Both the position numbers and the translations under genes were made by a program. A stretch of 64,000 nucleotides of DNA from JB111 sp049856295 (lineage in GTDB: Bacteria > Actinomycetota > Actinomycetes > Actinomycetales > Actinomycetaceae), in contig NZ_JBNDMZ010000005.1 of the NCBI RefSeq assembly GCF_049856295.1, positions 202,956 to 266,955 on the forward strand. The letters run 5' to 3'. Of this stretch, positions 17,081-26,091 are shown piece by piece. Every line of letters begins with the position of its first letter. Position 1 is the stretch's first letter. The notes under the pieces were generated by a model, which made no database searches, was not told where the DNA came from, and saw only the letters and a program-made list of their open reading frames with translations.

Positions 17081-17105
17081 GCGTGGCCGGTCCCGCGAAC
17101 GACGA

Positions 17106-17130
17106 ACGCCCGGCCGCGCGGGCCGGGCGT
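17106..17130. terminator. Bidirectional terminator between thioesterase and ANTAR genes
   Basis: ACGCCCGGCC (17106-17115) and GGCCGGGCGT (17121-17130) form a perfect 10-bp stem with a GCGCG loop. It lies between two convergent genes, so it can serve both. Confidence 0.75.
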
Positions 17131-17158
17131 CGTCGGACGGGTGTGTGTGGTCTCGGCG

Positions 17159-17857
17159 TCAGCCGCGTCCACCGACCTGCTCGATGACGGCGTCGGCCAC
17201 CTCGCGCATGGTCAGGCGTCGGTCCATCGACGTCTTCTGGATCCAGCGGAAGGCCTCGGGCTCCGAGAGGCCCATCTTCGTCTGCAGGAGGCCCTTGGCA
17301 CGGTCCACGCGCTTGCGGGTCTCGAACTGGTCGACCAGGGACGCGACCTCGGACTCGAGCGCGATGATCTCCTCGTGCCGGCTCACGGCGATCTCGACGG
17401 CGGGGACGAGGTCGGCCGGCGTGAACGGCTTAACGACGTAGGCCATCGCCCCGGCCTCGCGGGCGCGCTCGACCAGCTCCTTCTGGGAGAAGGCGGTGAG
17501 CATGACGACCGCGCACGTGCGGTCCGCCATGATCTTTTCGGCGGCGGTGATGCCGTCCATCACCGGCATCTTGACGTCCATGACGACGGCGTCGGGCTCG
17601 AGCTCGGCGGCGAGTCGGACGGCCTGCTCGCCGTCGGCCGCCTCCCCGACGACCTCGAAGCCGGCGTCGCGCAGCGTCTCCACGATGTCGAGCCTGATGA
17701 GGGTCTCGTCCTCCGCGACGACGACGCGGCGGCCCTCGCGCTCGGGCTCGTCCACCGCCTCGGGGGCGGACGTGAGGATGTCCGCCAGGTCGTCCGGCTC
17801 GGTGGTCTGGTTGTCCGTCCGGGCGTCGTCGCCCGCGGAGCTGTCGGTCGTGGTCAC
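17159..17857 (-). CDS. pdtaR: ANTAR-domain response regulator, PdtaR-like
   Basis: Receiver plus RNA-binding ANTAR antiterminator, 232 residues. After an acidic 40-residue N-terminal extension, the receiver shows RVVVAEDETLIRLD, the phosphorylated Asp in AVVMDVKMPVMDG, MLTAFS and the Lys in YVVKPF. The C-terminal ANTAR helices (KRVDRAKGLLQTKMGLSEPEAFRWIQKTSMDRRLTMREVADAVI) would bind paired hexanucleotide-loop hairpins in target mRNAs. Close to Mycobacterium tuberculosis PdtaR (Rv1626), partner of the PdtaS sensor kinase; no kinase gene is in this window. GTG at 17855-17857 follows TAGGCT (17864-17869) by six bases. Confidence 0.93.
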   Translation of the reverse strand: MTTTDSSAGDDARTDNQTTEPDDLADILTSAPEAVDEPEREGRRVVVAEDETLIRLDIVETLRDAGFEVVGEAADGEQAVRLAAELEPDAVVMDVKMPVMDGITAAEKIMADRTCAVVMLTAFSQKELVERAREAGAMAYVVKPFTPADLVPAVEIAVSRHEEIIALESEVASLVDQFETRKRVDRAKGLLQTKMGLSEPEAFRWIQKTSMDRRLTMREVADAVIEQVGGRG

Positions 17858-17999
17858 GACAACAGCCTAGGACACGGCGGGATCACGGCGCGATCCGCGC
17901 GCATGTGAGTCATGCCGCGCGTCGGGCGTGCACAGAGGTGCGCCCGGGACGCGCGGGGTCACGGGACGGTCAAGAACCTGCCCTGACCTGGTACGTCGG

Positions 18000-18081
18000 T
18001 GCTCCCGGCGGGACTCGAACCCGCACGCCTCTCAGCGCCGCATTTTGAGTGCGGTGTGTCTGCCGATTCCACCACGGGAGC
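18000..18081 (-). tRNA. tRNA-Leu (anticodon CAA)
   Basis: The acceptor arms GCTCCCG and CGGGAGC pair, the anticodon stem-loop is CCGCA-CTCAAAA-TGCGG with anticodon CAA, a long class II variable arm follows, and the T arm contains GGGTTCGAGTCCC. The discriminator base is A at 18000. The gene does not encode CCA. It reads UUG codons. Confidence 0.96.
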
Positions 18082-18084
18082 GCG

Positions 18085-18112
18085 CGCCCCCGCGCCCAGG
18101 GGCGCGGGGGCG
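18085..18112 (-). terminator. pyk terminator hairpin
   Basis: CGCCCCCGCGCC (18085-18096) pairs perfectly with GGCGCGGGGGCG (18101-18112) across a CAGG loop. It is 62 bases beyond the pyk stop and three bases before the 5' end of tRNA-Leu on the same strand, so it insulates the tRNA from pyk transcription. Confidence 0.7.
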
Positions 18113-18174
18113 TCGCACATCATGCCCCGACCCGGGCCCGGCCCGTCGTGGGCGGGCCGAGCCGGTTCCGGACG

Positions 18175-19605
18175 TCACGCGTCGGTGGCGCGGTACCGCT
18201 CCCCGATCCGGTGGACGCGGATCGAGTTCGTGCTGCCGACCTTCTGCGGCGGCATGCCCGCGACGACGACGACGGGGTCGCCGTTGCTCGCGAGCCCATT
18301 GTCCCGCAGGAAGGTGTCGACCTGGTCGACCATCTCGTCCGTGTGCTTGACGCCCTCGACCTGGTAGGGCTGCACGCCCCAGGACAGCGCGAGCCGGTTG
18401 CGGGTCTCCGCGGACGGCGTGAAGGCCAGCAGCGGGATGGGCGAGCGCAGGCGGGACATCCGGCGGGCGGTGTCACCGGACTGCGTGAAGGTCGCGAGGT
18501 AGCTGACGTCGAGGGTGGCGGCGATCTCCGCGGCGGCACGGGTGAGCACGCCGGAGCGGGTGGCGGGGGTCGAGCCGAGCGGGGCGATGCGCTCGCCGCC
18601 GTGCTCCTCGGTGTGCTCGATGACCCGGGCCATCGTGCGGACGGCCTCGATCGCATACTTGCCCACCGAGGTCTCGCCCGAGAGCATGACCGCGTCGGCG
18701 CCGTCGAGCACCGCGTTCGCGCAGTCGGAGGCCTCCGCGCGGGTCGGCCGCGGGTTCTCGATCATCGACTCGAGGACCTGGGTGGCGACGATGACCGGCT
18801 TGGCGCGGCGGCGGGCGATCTCGACGGCCCGCTTCTGCACGAGCGGGACGTCCTCGAGCGGGAGCTCGACGCCGAGGTCGCCGCGGGCGACCATGATGCC
18901 GTCGAACGCGTCGACGATCTCCTCGAGGGCGTCGACCGCCTGCGGCTTCTCGATCTTCGCGACGACGGGGAGCCGGCGGCCCTCCTCGTCCATGATGTCG
19001 TGCACCATGCGGACGTCCTCGGCGTTGCGCACGAAGGACAGTGCGATGAAGTCGACCGGGAGGCCGAGCGCCCAGCGCAGGTCCTCGGTGTCCTTGTCCG
19101 ACATGGCGGGGACCGACACGGCGACGCCGGGCAGGTTGAGGCCCTTGTGGTTGGACACCGGACCGCCGACCTCGACCCGGGTGACGACGCGCGGGCCGTC
19201 GACCTCGACGACGCGGACCGCGACCTTGCCGTCGTCGATGAGGATGCGGTCGCCGGGGCGGCAGTCGCCCGGGAGGCCCTTGTACGTGGTCGACGCGAGT
19301 TCGGCGGTGCCCTCGACGTCCTCCGTGGTGATGGTGAACGTGGCGCCGTCGGCGAGCTGGACCTCTCGGTCGACGAAGTTGCCGAGGCGGATCTTCGGGC
19401 CCTGCAGGTCGACAAGGACGGCGACCGGGCGTCCCGCGGCGTCGGCGGCGGCACGGACGCGGTGGATCACCTGCTCGTGCTCCTCGGCGATCCCGTGGCT
19501 GCGGTTGATACGGGCGACGTCCATGCCCGCGTCGACGAGCTCCTGGATCTTCTCGGGGCTGTCGGTGGCGGGTCCGAGGGTGCAGACGATCTTTGCTCTA
19601 CGCAT
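18175..19605 (-). CDS. pyk: Pyruvate kinase
   Basis: Converts phosphoenolpyruvate and ADP to pyruvate and ATP in lower glycolysis. The 476-residue protein opens MRRAKIVCTLGPATDSPEKI, the universal family start. It carries VDLQGPKIRLG, the KIEKPQAVDALEEI catalytic Lys region, GIMVARGDLGVELP and TQVLESMIENPRPTRAEASD, then a C-terminal regulatory domain. ATG at 19603-19605 is preceded by TAGGCT (19613-19618) with seven bases between, a leaderless arrangement. In-frame sequence upstream of this ATG is not conserved and is rejected. Confidence 0.97.
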   Translation of the reverse strand: MRRAKIVCTLGPATDSPEKIQELVDAGMDVARINRSHGIAEEHEQVIHRVRAAADAAGRPVAVLVDLQGPKIRLGNFVDREVQLADGATFTITTEDVEGTAELASTTYKGLPGDCRPGDRILIDDGKVAVRVVEVDGPRVVTRVEVGGPVSNHKGLNLPGVAVSVPAMSDKDTEDLRWALGLPVDFIALSFVRNAEDVRMVHDIMDEEGRRLPVVAKIEKPQAVDALEEIVDAFDGIMVARGDLGVELPLEDVPLVQKRAVEIARRRAKPVIVATQVLESMIENPRPTRAEASDCANAVLDGADAVMLSGETSVGKYAIEAVRTMARVIEHTEEHGGERIAPLGSTPATRSGVLTRAAAEIAATLDVSYLATFTQSGDTARRMSRLRSPIPLLAFTPSAETRNRLALSWGVQPYQVEGVKHTDEMVDQVDTFLRDNGLASNGDPVVVVAGMPPQKVGSTNSIRVHRIGERYRATDA

Positions 19606-19680
19606 GGCTCCCAGCCTAGTGACCTCCCGGCCCCGGGCGCGCCGCGGGCCGTGTGAGGCGGACCGGTCGGGAGATGTCTC

Positions 19681-19730
19681 GCCCGGCGGTCCCGGGTGCG
19701 CGCGTCCGTGCGCACCCGGGACCGCCGGGC
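19681..19730 (-). terminator. gltBD terminator, 21-bp perfect stem
   Basis: Bases 19681-19701 and 19710-19730 are perfect inverted repeats (GCCCGGCGGTCCCGG... mirrored), with the 8-base loop GCGTCCGT. It is 43 bases past the gltD stop and precedes pyk. It is the longest uninterrupted stem among the separated-arm hairpins of the window. Confidence 0.8.
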
Positions 19731-19772
19731 AGGGACCGTGGCGCCGGCCCGGCCGGGGGCTCGGACCCCGAC

Positions 19773-21266
19773 TCAGACGGCGACCTGGACCGTGGTGGGC
19801 AGCACGGGCGCCGGCAGGTCCGTGGTGCCGCGCAGGTGCCGGTCGACGGCTGCCGCGACCGAGCGACCCTCGGCGATCGCCCACACGATGAGCGACTGCC
19901 CGCGCCCCGCGTCGCCGGCCGCGTACACGCCGGGGACGGAGGTGGCGAAGTCGGCGTCGCGCTCGATCCGGCCGCGCGGGTCGACCGCGACGCCCAGCTG
20001 CTCGACGATCCCGCCGGTCGGGACGCCGACGAACCCCATCGCCAGCAGCACGAGCCCGGCCGGGATCACCCGCTCGGTGCCCGGCGTGGGGACGGGGCGT
20101 CCGTCCTCGAACGTCACCTCGGACAGCCGGAGGTGGGAGACGGCGCCCTCGCCGGTCGAGCCGTCCGAGAGCAGCTCCACGGTCGAGCTGGAGTACACGC
20201 GCTCGCCGCCTTCCTCGTGCGCCGAGGAGACCCGGAACAGCATGGGATAGGTGGGCCAGGGCTGACCCTCGGGACGGTCCTCGTCCGGGCGCGGCATGAT
20301 CTCGAGCTGGGTGACCGAGGCGGCGCCCTGGCGCAGCGCGGTCCCGAGGCAGTCGGCCCCGGTGTCTCCGCCGCCGATGATGACGACGTCCCGGCCCGTG
20401 GCGGTGATCTGGTCCGGCACGGTCTCGCCGTGCACCACCCGCGTGGCCTGCGGCAGGTACTCCATCGCCTGGTGGACGCCGGCGAGCTCACGACCGGGGA
20501 CGGGCAGGTCGCGCGGGACGGTCGACCCGAGGGCGAGCACGACCGCGTCGTAGCGCTCGAGGAGGTCCTCGCCCGAGAGCGCGCCCTCCCCCGTTCCACC
20601 CACGTCCGTCGACGGCCGCATGATCGTCCCCTCGGCGCGCATCTGCTCGAGGCGCCGGTCGAGGTGGGCCTTCTCCATCTTGAACTCGGGGATCCCGTAC
20701 CGCAGGAGGCCACCGATCGCGTCGGCCCGTTCGAGGACGGCCACCGTGTGGCCGGCCCGGGTCAGCTGCTGGGCGGCGGCCAGGCCCGCGGGGCCGGACC
20801 CGACGACGGCGACCGTGCGGCCGGTGAGCCGGTGCGGGACCTGCGGGGTGACGAGCCCCTCGTCGAACGCGTGGTCGATGATCGACTGCTCGACGTTCTT
20901 GATGGTGACCGCGGGCTCGGTGATCCCGAGCACGCACGCCGTCTCGCAGGGGGCGGGGCACAGCCGCCCGGTGAAGTCGGGGAAGTTGTTCGTCGCGTGC
21001 AGGCGCTCCGCGGCGCGCGCCATGTCGCCGCGACGGACGAGGTCGTTCCACTCGGGGATGAGGTTCCCCAGCGGGCACCCGTTGTGGCAGAACGGGACGC
21101 CGCAGTCCATGCAGCGGCCCGCCTGCCGGGTGAGGGCGGGCCGGAACGAGGGGTCCGCGCCCCGCTCGGCGTAGACCTCGCGGTAGTCGCGGATCCGGAC
21201 GGGCACGGGTCGCCTCGCGGGCAGCTCGCGCTCGCGGTTGTCGAGGAATCCTCTGGGGTCAGCCAC
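19773..21266 (-). CDS. gltD: Glutamate synthase (NADPH) small subunit
   Basis: The 497-residue beta subunit transfers electrons from NADPH through FAD to the large subunit. Two N-terminal Cys clusters (CMDCGVPFCHNGCPLGN and CPAPCETACVLG) bind 4Fe-4S centres. VAVVGSGPAGLAAAQQLTRAGHTV is the FAD dinucleotide fold, VVIIGGGDTGADCLG the NADPH fold, and GVYAAGDAGRGQSLIVWAIAEGR closes the FAD site. GTG at 21264-21266 overlaps the end of gltB by eight bases, giving coupled 1:1 synthesis. The operon ends at the hairpin at 19681-19730. Confidence 0.97.
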   Translation of the reverse strand: MADPRGFLDNRERELPARRPVPVRIRDYREVYAERGADPSFRPALTRQAGRCMDCGVPFCHNGCPLGNLIPEWNDLVRRGDMARAAERLHATNNFPDFTGRLCPAPCETACVLGITEPAVTIKNVEQSIIDHAFDEGLVTPQVPHRLTGRTVAVVGSGPAGLAAAQQLTRAGHTVAVLERADAIGGLLRYGIPEFKMEKAHLDRRLEQMRAEGTIMRPSTDVGGTGEGALSGEDLLERYDAVVLALGSTVPRDLPVPGRELAGVHQAMEYLPQATRVVHGETVPDQITATGRDVVIIGGGDTGADCLGTALRQGAASVTQLEIMPRPDEDRPEGQPWPTYPMLFRVSSAHEEGGERVYSSSTVELLSDGSTGEGAVSHLRLSEVTFEDGRPVPTPGTERVIPAGLVLLAMGFVGVPTGGIVEQLGVAVDPRGRIERDADFATSVPGVYAAGDAGRGQSLIVWAIAEGRSVAAAVDRHLRGTTDLPAPVLPTTVQVAV

Positions 21267-24200
21267 GGGTCGCCTCCATGATGGTGGACCACACCTGGGG
21301 CGCGGCCGGGTCGAGTCCGTCCTCGGCCGCCCGCTCGAGCGCGGCGGAGACCGCGGCGAACTGGCGGGGCAGGACGCGGGTGAGGCGCCGCGGCAGGGCG
21401 GCGCGGTCGTCGAGCAGGGCGGCCGCGACGGTGGATCCCGTCAGCCCGGCGTGCCGCTGCAGGAGGTCGACGACGACGGCGAGGTCGTCGGTGTCCGGCT
21501 CGGCGAGCAGGAGGTCGCCGGCGGCGACGGCGGCCGGATTGAGCAGGGACGTGTCGAGGTCGAGGACGTAGGCGACACCGCCGGACATGCCGGCACCGAC
21601 GTTGCGCCCGGTGGGGCCGAGCACGAGCATCGTGCCGCCGGTCATGTACTCCGCCGCGTGGTCGCCGACGCCCTCGACCACGAGGGTCGCGCCGGAGAGT
21701 CGGACACCGAACCGCTCGCCCACGCGCCCGCGCAGGAAGATCTCGCCGGACGTGGCGCCGTAGCCGATGACGTTCCCGGCCACGACGTTGTCCTGCGCCA
21801 CGAGCGCCGACCTCTCGTCCGGGGTGACGACGATGCGGCCGCCGGACAGGGACTTGCCGACGTAGTCGTTGGCGTCCCCGAGCAGGCGCAGGGTGACGCC
21901 GCGCGGCAGGAAGGCGCCGAAGGACTGGCCCGCCGAGCCCCGCAGGGTGAGGTCGATCGTGCCGTCCGGCAGCCCGGCCCCCCGGTAGCGGCGGGTGACC
22001 TCGTGACCGAGCATCGTGCCGACCGTGCGGTGGACGTTGCGGACCGCCAGCTCGGCACGCACCGGCTCGCCGCGCTCGAGCGCCGGTTCCGCGAGCCGGA
22101 TCAGCTCGTTGTCGAGCGCCGCGTCCAGTCCGTGGTCCTGGGCCTGGGTGTGGTGGAGGGCCGAGCCGGCCGCGGGCTCGACGCGCTCGAGGAGCGGCGC
22201 GAGGTCGAGCCCCGAGGCCTTCCAGTGCGAGACGGCGCGGTCCGGGTCGAGCAGCTCGACCCGGCCGACCGCCTCCTCGAGCGAGCGCAGGCCGAGCTCG
22301 GCGAGCAGCTCGCGGACCTGCTGGGCGAGGAACTCGAAGAAGGTGACGACGAACTCGGGCCGCCCGGTGAACCGCGCGCGGAGCTCGGGGTTCTGGGTGG
22401 CCACGCCGACGGGGCAGGTGTCGAGGTGGCAGACCCGCATGAGCACGCAGCCGGAGACGACCAGGGGCGCCGTGGCGAACCCGAACTCCTCGGCCCCGAG
22501 CAGGGCCGCGATCACGACGTCCCGCCCGGTCTTCAGCTGGCCGTCGGTCTGGACGACGATCCGGTCCCGCAGGTCGTTGAGCACGAGCGTCTGCTGCGTC
22601 TCGGCGAGCCCGAGCTCCCACGGGCCGCCCGCGTGCTTGAGCGAGGTGAGCGGGCTGGCGCCCGTCCCGCCGTCGTGCCCGGAGACGAGGACGACGTCGG
22701 CGTGGGCCTTGGACACGCCCGCCGCGACCGTCCCGACGCCGACGGTCGACACGAGCTTGACGTGCACCCGGGCAGAGGGGTTGGCGTTCTTCAGGTCGTG
22801 GACGAGCTGGGCGAGGTCCTCGATCGAGTAGATGTCGTGGTGCGGGGGCGGCGAGATGAGGCCGACGCCGGGGGTCGAGTGCCGCGTCTTGGCCACCCAC
22901 GGGTAGACCTTGGGGCCGGGCAGCTGTCCGCCCTCCCCCGGCTTCGCGCCCTGGGCCATCTTGATCTGGATGTCGTCGGCGGCGGTGAGGTACTCGGAGG
23001 TGACGCCGAACCGGCCGGAGGCGACCTGCTTGATCGCCGAGCGCCGCTCGGGGTCGTGGAGCCGTTCGACGTCCTCCCCGCCCTCCCCGGTGTTCGACTT
23101 CCCGCCGAGCCGGTTCATGGCGATCGCCAGGGTCTCGTGCGCCTCGGCGGAGATCGAGCCGTAGCTCATCGCGCCGGTCGAGAACCGCTTGACGATCGAG
23201 CTGACCGGCTCGACCTCGTCGATCGGGACCGGGTCGAGCTCGCCCGTGCGCAGGCGCAGGAGACCCCGGATCGTCATCAGCCGCTCGGCCTGCTGGTCGA
23301 CCCGGTCGGTGTACTGCCGGAAGATGTCGGCCCGCCGGGTCCGCGTGGCGTGCTGGAGCCGGAAGACGGTCTCCGGGTCGAACAGGTGGGGCTCGCCGTC
23401 GCGGCGCCACTGGTACTCGCCGCCGGTCTCGAGCTCGCGGTACGCCGGCGAGAGCCCCGAGGGCGGGTAGGCCACGGCGTGCCGGGCCGCGACCTCGTCC
23501 GCGAGGACGTCGAGGCCCACTCCGCCGAGCGGCGAGGACGTGGCGGTGAAGTAGGTGGCGACCAGCTCCTCGGAGAGGCCGACGGCGGAGAACAGCTGCG
23601 CGCCCCGGTAGGACGGCACGGTCGAGACGCCCATCTTCGACATCACCTTGAGGACGCCCTTGCCGAGCGCCGTGATGACGTTCCGGACCGCCTGCGGCCC
23701 GGTCACCCCGACGACGTCGCCGTCGGCGACGAGGCGCTCGGCGGTCTCCATCGCGAGGTACGGGTTGACGGCAGCCGCCCCGTAGCCGACGAGCAGGGCC
23801 ACGTGGTGCACCTCGCGGACGTCGCCGGCCTCGACGAGCAGGGAGATCTTCGTGCGTGTCCGACGCCTCAGGGTGTGGTGGTGGACCGCCGAGGTGAGCA
23901 GGAGGGAGGGGATCGGCGCGAGCGCCGCCGTTGCGTCGCGGTCGGAGAGGACGACGAAGCTCGCCCCGGCCTCGACGGCGGCGTCGACCTCGTCGAAGAT
24001 CTCGGTCAGGCGCGCCTCGAGCGCCGCTCCCCCGCCGGCCACCGGGTAGAGGCCGGAGATCGTCACCGCCGTGAACCCGCGGCCCGTCCGCCGGGCGCGG
24101 TCGACGTGCCGGATCTTCGCGAGCTGGTCGTTGTCGATCGTCGGGAACGGCACGACGATCTTCCGGGCGTGCTCCGGCCCCTCGTCGAGCAGGTTGGGCT

Positions 24201-25797
24201 CGGGGCCGATGGCGCCGACCAGGGAGGTGACGAGCTCCTCGCGGATCGAGTCGAGCGGGGGGTTCGTCACCTGCGCGAAGCTCTGGGTGAAGTAGTCGAA
24301 GAGCAGGCGGGGGCGCGCCGAGAGCACGGCGAGCGGGGTGTCCGTGCCCATGGACCCGATGGCCTCGGCGCCCGTGGCGGCCATCGGCCGGACGAGGACG
24401 CGGACCTCCTCCTCGGTGTAGCCGAACATCTGCTGGCGGCGCACCACGGACTCCGCGGAGTGGCCGGTGTGCTCGCGCTCCGGGAGCGCCTCGAGCCTGA
24501 CGAGTCCGTCGTCGAGCCACTCCTGGTACGGGTGGGCGCCGGCGAGGGAGGCCTTGATCTCGGCGTCGGGGACGATCCGCCCCTCCTCCGTGTCGACGAG
24601 GAACATCGCGCCGGGCTCGAGGCGGCCCTTGCGCACGACGTCGGCGGGGTCGAGGTCGAGGACACCGGACTCCGAGGCGAGGACGACGAGGCCGTCGGCG
24701 GTCTCCCACCAGCGCCCGGGGCGCAGCCCGTTGCGGTCCATGACGGCCCCGGCGACGGTGCCGTCGGTGAAGCAGATGGCCGCCGGTCCGTCCCAGGGCT
24801 CCATGATCGTGCCGGTGTACTCGTAGAACGCGCGCAGCGCGGGCGGCATCGACTCGTGGTTCTGCCATGCCTCGGGGACCATGGTGAGGACGGCGTGCGG
24901 CAGGGAGCGGCCACCGAGGTGGAGGAGCTCGAGCACCTCGTCGAAGGAGGCGGAGTCCGATGCGCCGGGGGTCGTGATCGGCAGAAGGGGCTCGAGGTCG
25001 CCGAGCAGGTCGGAGGCGAGCGTCCCCTCGCGGGCGGCCATCCAGTTGCGGTTGCCGCGCACCGTATTGATCTCGCCGTTGTGCGCGACGTACCGGAAGG
25101 GGTGCGCGAGCGGCCAGCTGGGGAACGTGTTGGTCGAGAACCGGGAGTGGACGAGCGCGACCGAGGACACGAGCCGCTCGTCGGACAGGTCCGGGAAGAA
25201 CGGCCGCAGCTGGCCGGTGGTGAGCATCCCCTTGTAGGTGATCGTGCGCGGGGAGAGCGAGGCGAGGAAGATGCCGGCGTTGTCGGCCCGCTTGCGCAGG
25301 CGGAACACCTTGCGCTCGAGGTCGATCCCCGTCAGCCCGTCGGCCGCGACGAAGAGCTGCCGCATCGTCGGCATCGTCGCGCGGGCGGTCGGCCCGATCA
25401 TCGAGTCGTCGACGGGGACGGAGCGCCAGCCGAGGACCTCGACGCCCTCCTCGGCCGCGATCTCCTCGACGCGGGCGACGGCCTCGGAGCGGGCGCCGAC
25501 CTGCGGGAGGAAGACGATGCCGACGGCGTAGGCGCCCGCCGGGGGCAGGTCGAAGGGAACCACCGCGCGCAGGAACGCGTCGGGCACCTGGAGGAGGATG
25601 CCGGCGCCGTCCCCGGTGGCCTCCTCGGCGCCGACGGCGCCGCGGTGGTCGAGGTTGACGAGCGCCGTCAGCGCGGCGTCGACGATGTCCCGACCCGGCC
25701 GACCGCGGGTCGTGGCCACCATCGCCACGCCGCAGGCGTCGTGCTCGTTCGCCGGGTCGTACAGGCCGGTGGGTGCGGGGGTCCCGGGCAGGTCCAT
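21259..25797 (-). CDS. gltB: Glutamate synthase (NADPH) large subunit
   Basis: The 1512-residue alpha subunit makes two glutamates from glutamine and 2-oxoglutarate. Ordered domains: a type II glutaminase with nucleophile Cys22 in HDACGVAM after a 21-residue propeptide that should be removed; a central domain; the FMN domain with GEGGED and GRFGVTSEYL; the 3Fe-4S cysteines in CVLMRVCHLDTCPVGV; and a C-terminal GXGXG right-handed helix region. The start MDLPGTPAPTGLYDP is chosen because GGGAGG lies just upstream and the propeptide length is normal. Ammonia assimilation is coupled to gltD downstream. Confidence 0.97.
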   Translation of the reverse strand: MDLPGTPAPTGLYDPANEHDACGVAMVATTRGRPGRDIVDAALTALVNLDHRGAVGAEEATGDGAGILLQVPDAFLRAVVPFDLPPAGAYAVGIVFLPQVGARSEAVARVEEIAAEEGVEVLGWRSVPVDDSMIGPTARATMPTMRQLFVAADGLTGIDLERKVFRLRKRADNAGIFLASLSPRTITYKGMLTTGQLRPFFPDLSDERLVSSVALVHSRFSTNTFPSWPLAHPFRYVAHNGEINTVRGNRNWMAAREGTLASDLLGDLEPLLPITTPGASDSASFDEVLELLHLGGRSLPHAVLTMVPEAWQNHESMPPALRAFYEYTGTIMEPWDGPAAICFTDGTVAGAVMDRNGLRPGRWWETADGLVVLASESGVLDLDPADVVRKGRLEPGAMFLVDTEEGRIVPDAEIKASLAGAHPYQEWLDDGLVRLEALPEREHTGHSAESVVRRQQMFGYTEEEVRVLVRPMAATGAEAIGSMGTDTPLAVLSARPRLLFDYFTQSFAQVTNPPLDSIREELVTSLVGAIGPEPNLLDEGPEHARKIVVPFPTIDNDQLAKIRHVDRARRTGRGFTAVTISGLYPVAGGGAALEARLTEIFDEVDAAVEAGASFVVLSDRDATAALAPIPSLLLTSAVHHHTLRRRTRTKISLLVEAGDVREVHHVALLVGYGAAAVNPYLAMETAERLVADGDVVGVTGPQAVRNVITALGKGVLKVMSKMGVSTVPSYRGAQLFSAVGLSEELVATYFTATSSPLGGVGLDVLADEVAARHAVAYPPSGLSPAYRELETGGEYQWRRDGEPHLFDPETVFRLQHATRTRRADIFRQYTDRVDQQAERLMTIRGLLRLRTGELDPVPIDEVEPVSSIVKRFSTGAMSYGSISAEAHETLAIAMNRLGGKSNTGEGGEDVERLHDPERRSAIKQVASGRFGVTSEYLTAADDIQIKMAQGAKPGEGGQLPGPKVYPWVAKTRHSTPGVGLISPPPHHDIYSIEDLAQLVHDLKNANPSARVHVKLVSTVGVGTVAAGVSKAHADVVLVSGHDGGTGASPLTSLKHAGGPWELGLAETQQTLVLNDLRDRIVVQTDGQLKTGRDVVIAALLGAEEFGFATAPLVVSGCVLMRVCHLDTCPVGVATQNPELRARFTGRPEFVVTFFEFLAQQVRELLAELGLRSLEEAVGRVELLDPDRAVSHWKASGLDLAPLLERVEPAAGSALHHTQAQDHGLDAALDNELIRLAEPALERGEPVRAELAVRNVHRTVGTMLGHEVTRRYRGAGLPDGTIDLTLRGSAGQSFGAFLPRGVTLRLLGDANDYVGKSLSGGRIVVTPDERSALVAQDNVVAGNVIGYGATSGEIFLRGRVGERFGVRLSGATLVVEGVGDHAAEYMTGGTMLVLGPTGRNVGAGMSGGVAYVLDLDTSLLNPAAVAAGDLLLAEPDTDDLAVVVDLLQRHAGLTGSTVAAALLDDRAALPRRLTRVLPRQFAAVSAALERAAEDGLDPAAPQVWSTIMEATRG

Positions 25798-25869
25798 CGT
25801 CCGTCCTCCCTCTGGGCGCCACGGCGCCCGGGGTCGTGACCCGGCACGTCCACCGGGTGGGGCGGACAC

Positions 25870-25900
25870 ACAGTAGGCGGACTTGACCCTTCCGTGGCAA
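25870..25900 (-). promoter_or_regulatory. Candidate gltBD promoter
   Basis: On the minus strand TTGCCA (25895-25900) and TACTGT (25870-25875) are separated by 19 bases, slightly long. The 294-base gap 25798-26091 upstream of gltB holds no gene and is less GC-rich than its neighbours, which suits a regulatory region. Confidence 0.3.
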
Positions 25901-26091
25901 TACTAAGGACGGACCATGGAACGGCGGAATTCCGCGGCAGAATCACGCGGGTCGACGCGGGCGTTTCACCGATGTTTCGAGCATGTTTCGGGACCTAGCC
26001 CCTCGGTCAGGTCACGCGCCGGTCAAGCCCGAGCAACTGTCGAGAGTGCGGCTCAGCACGGGGCCGACGGTCGGGCGTTCGCCCCGACGGA

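Noticed and set aside
21238..25839. A 1.5-kb-residue open frame opposite gltB on the plus strand
   Set aside because: It mirrors the third-codon bias of gltB in GC-rich DNA; its translation is Val/Asp/Arg/Gly-rich without recognisable domains. gltB on the minus strand has all family motifs.
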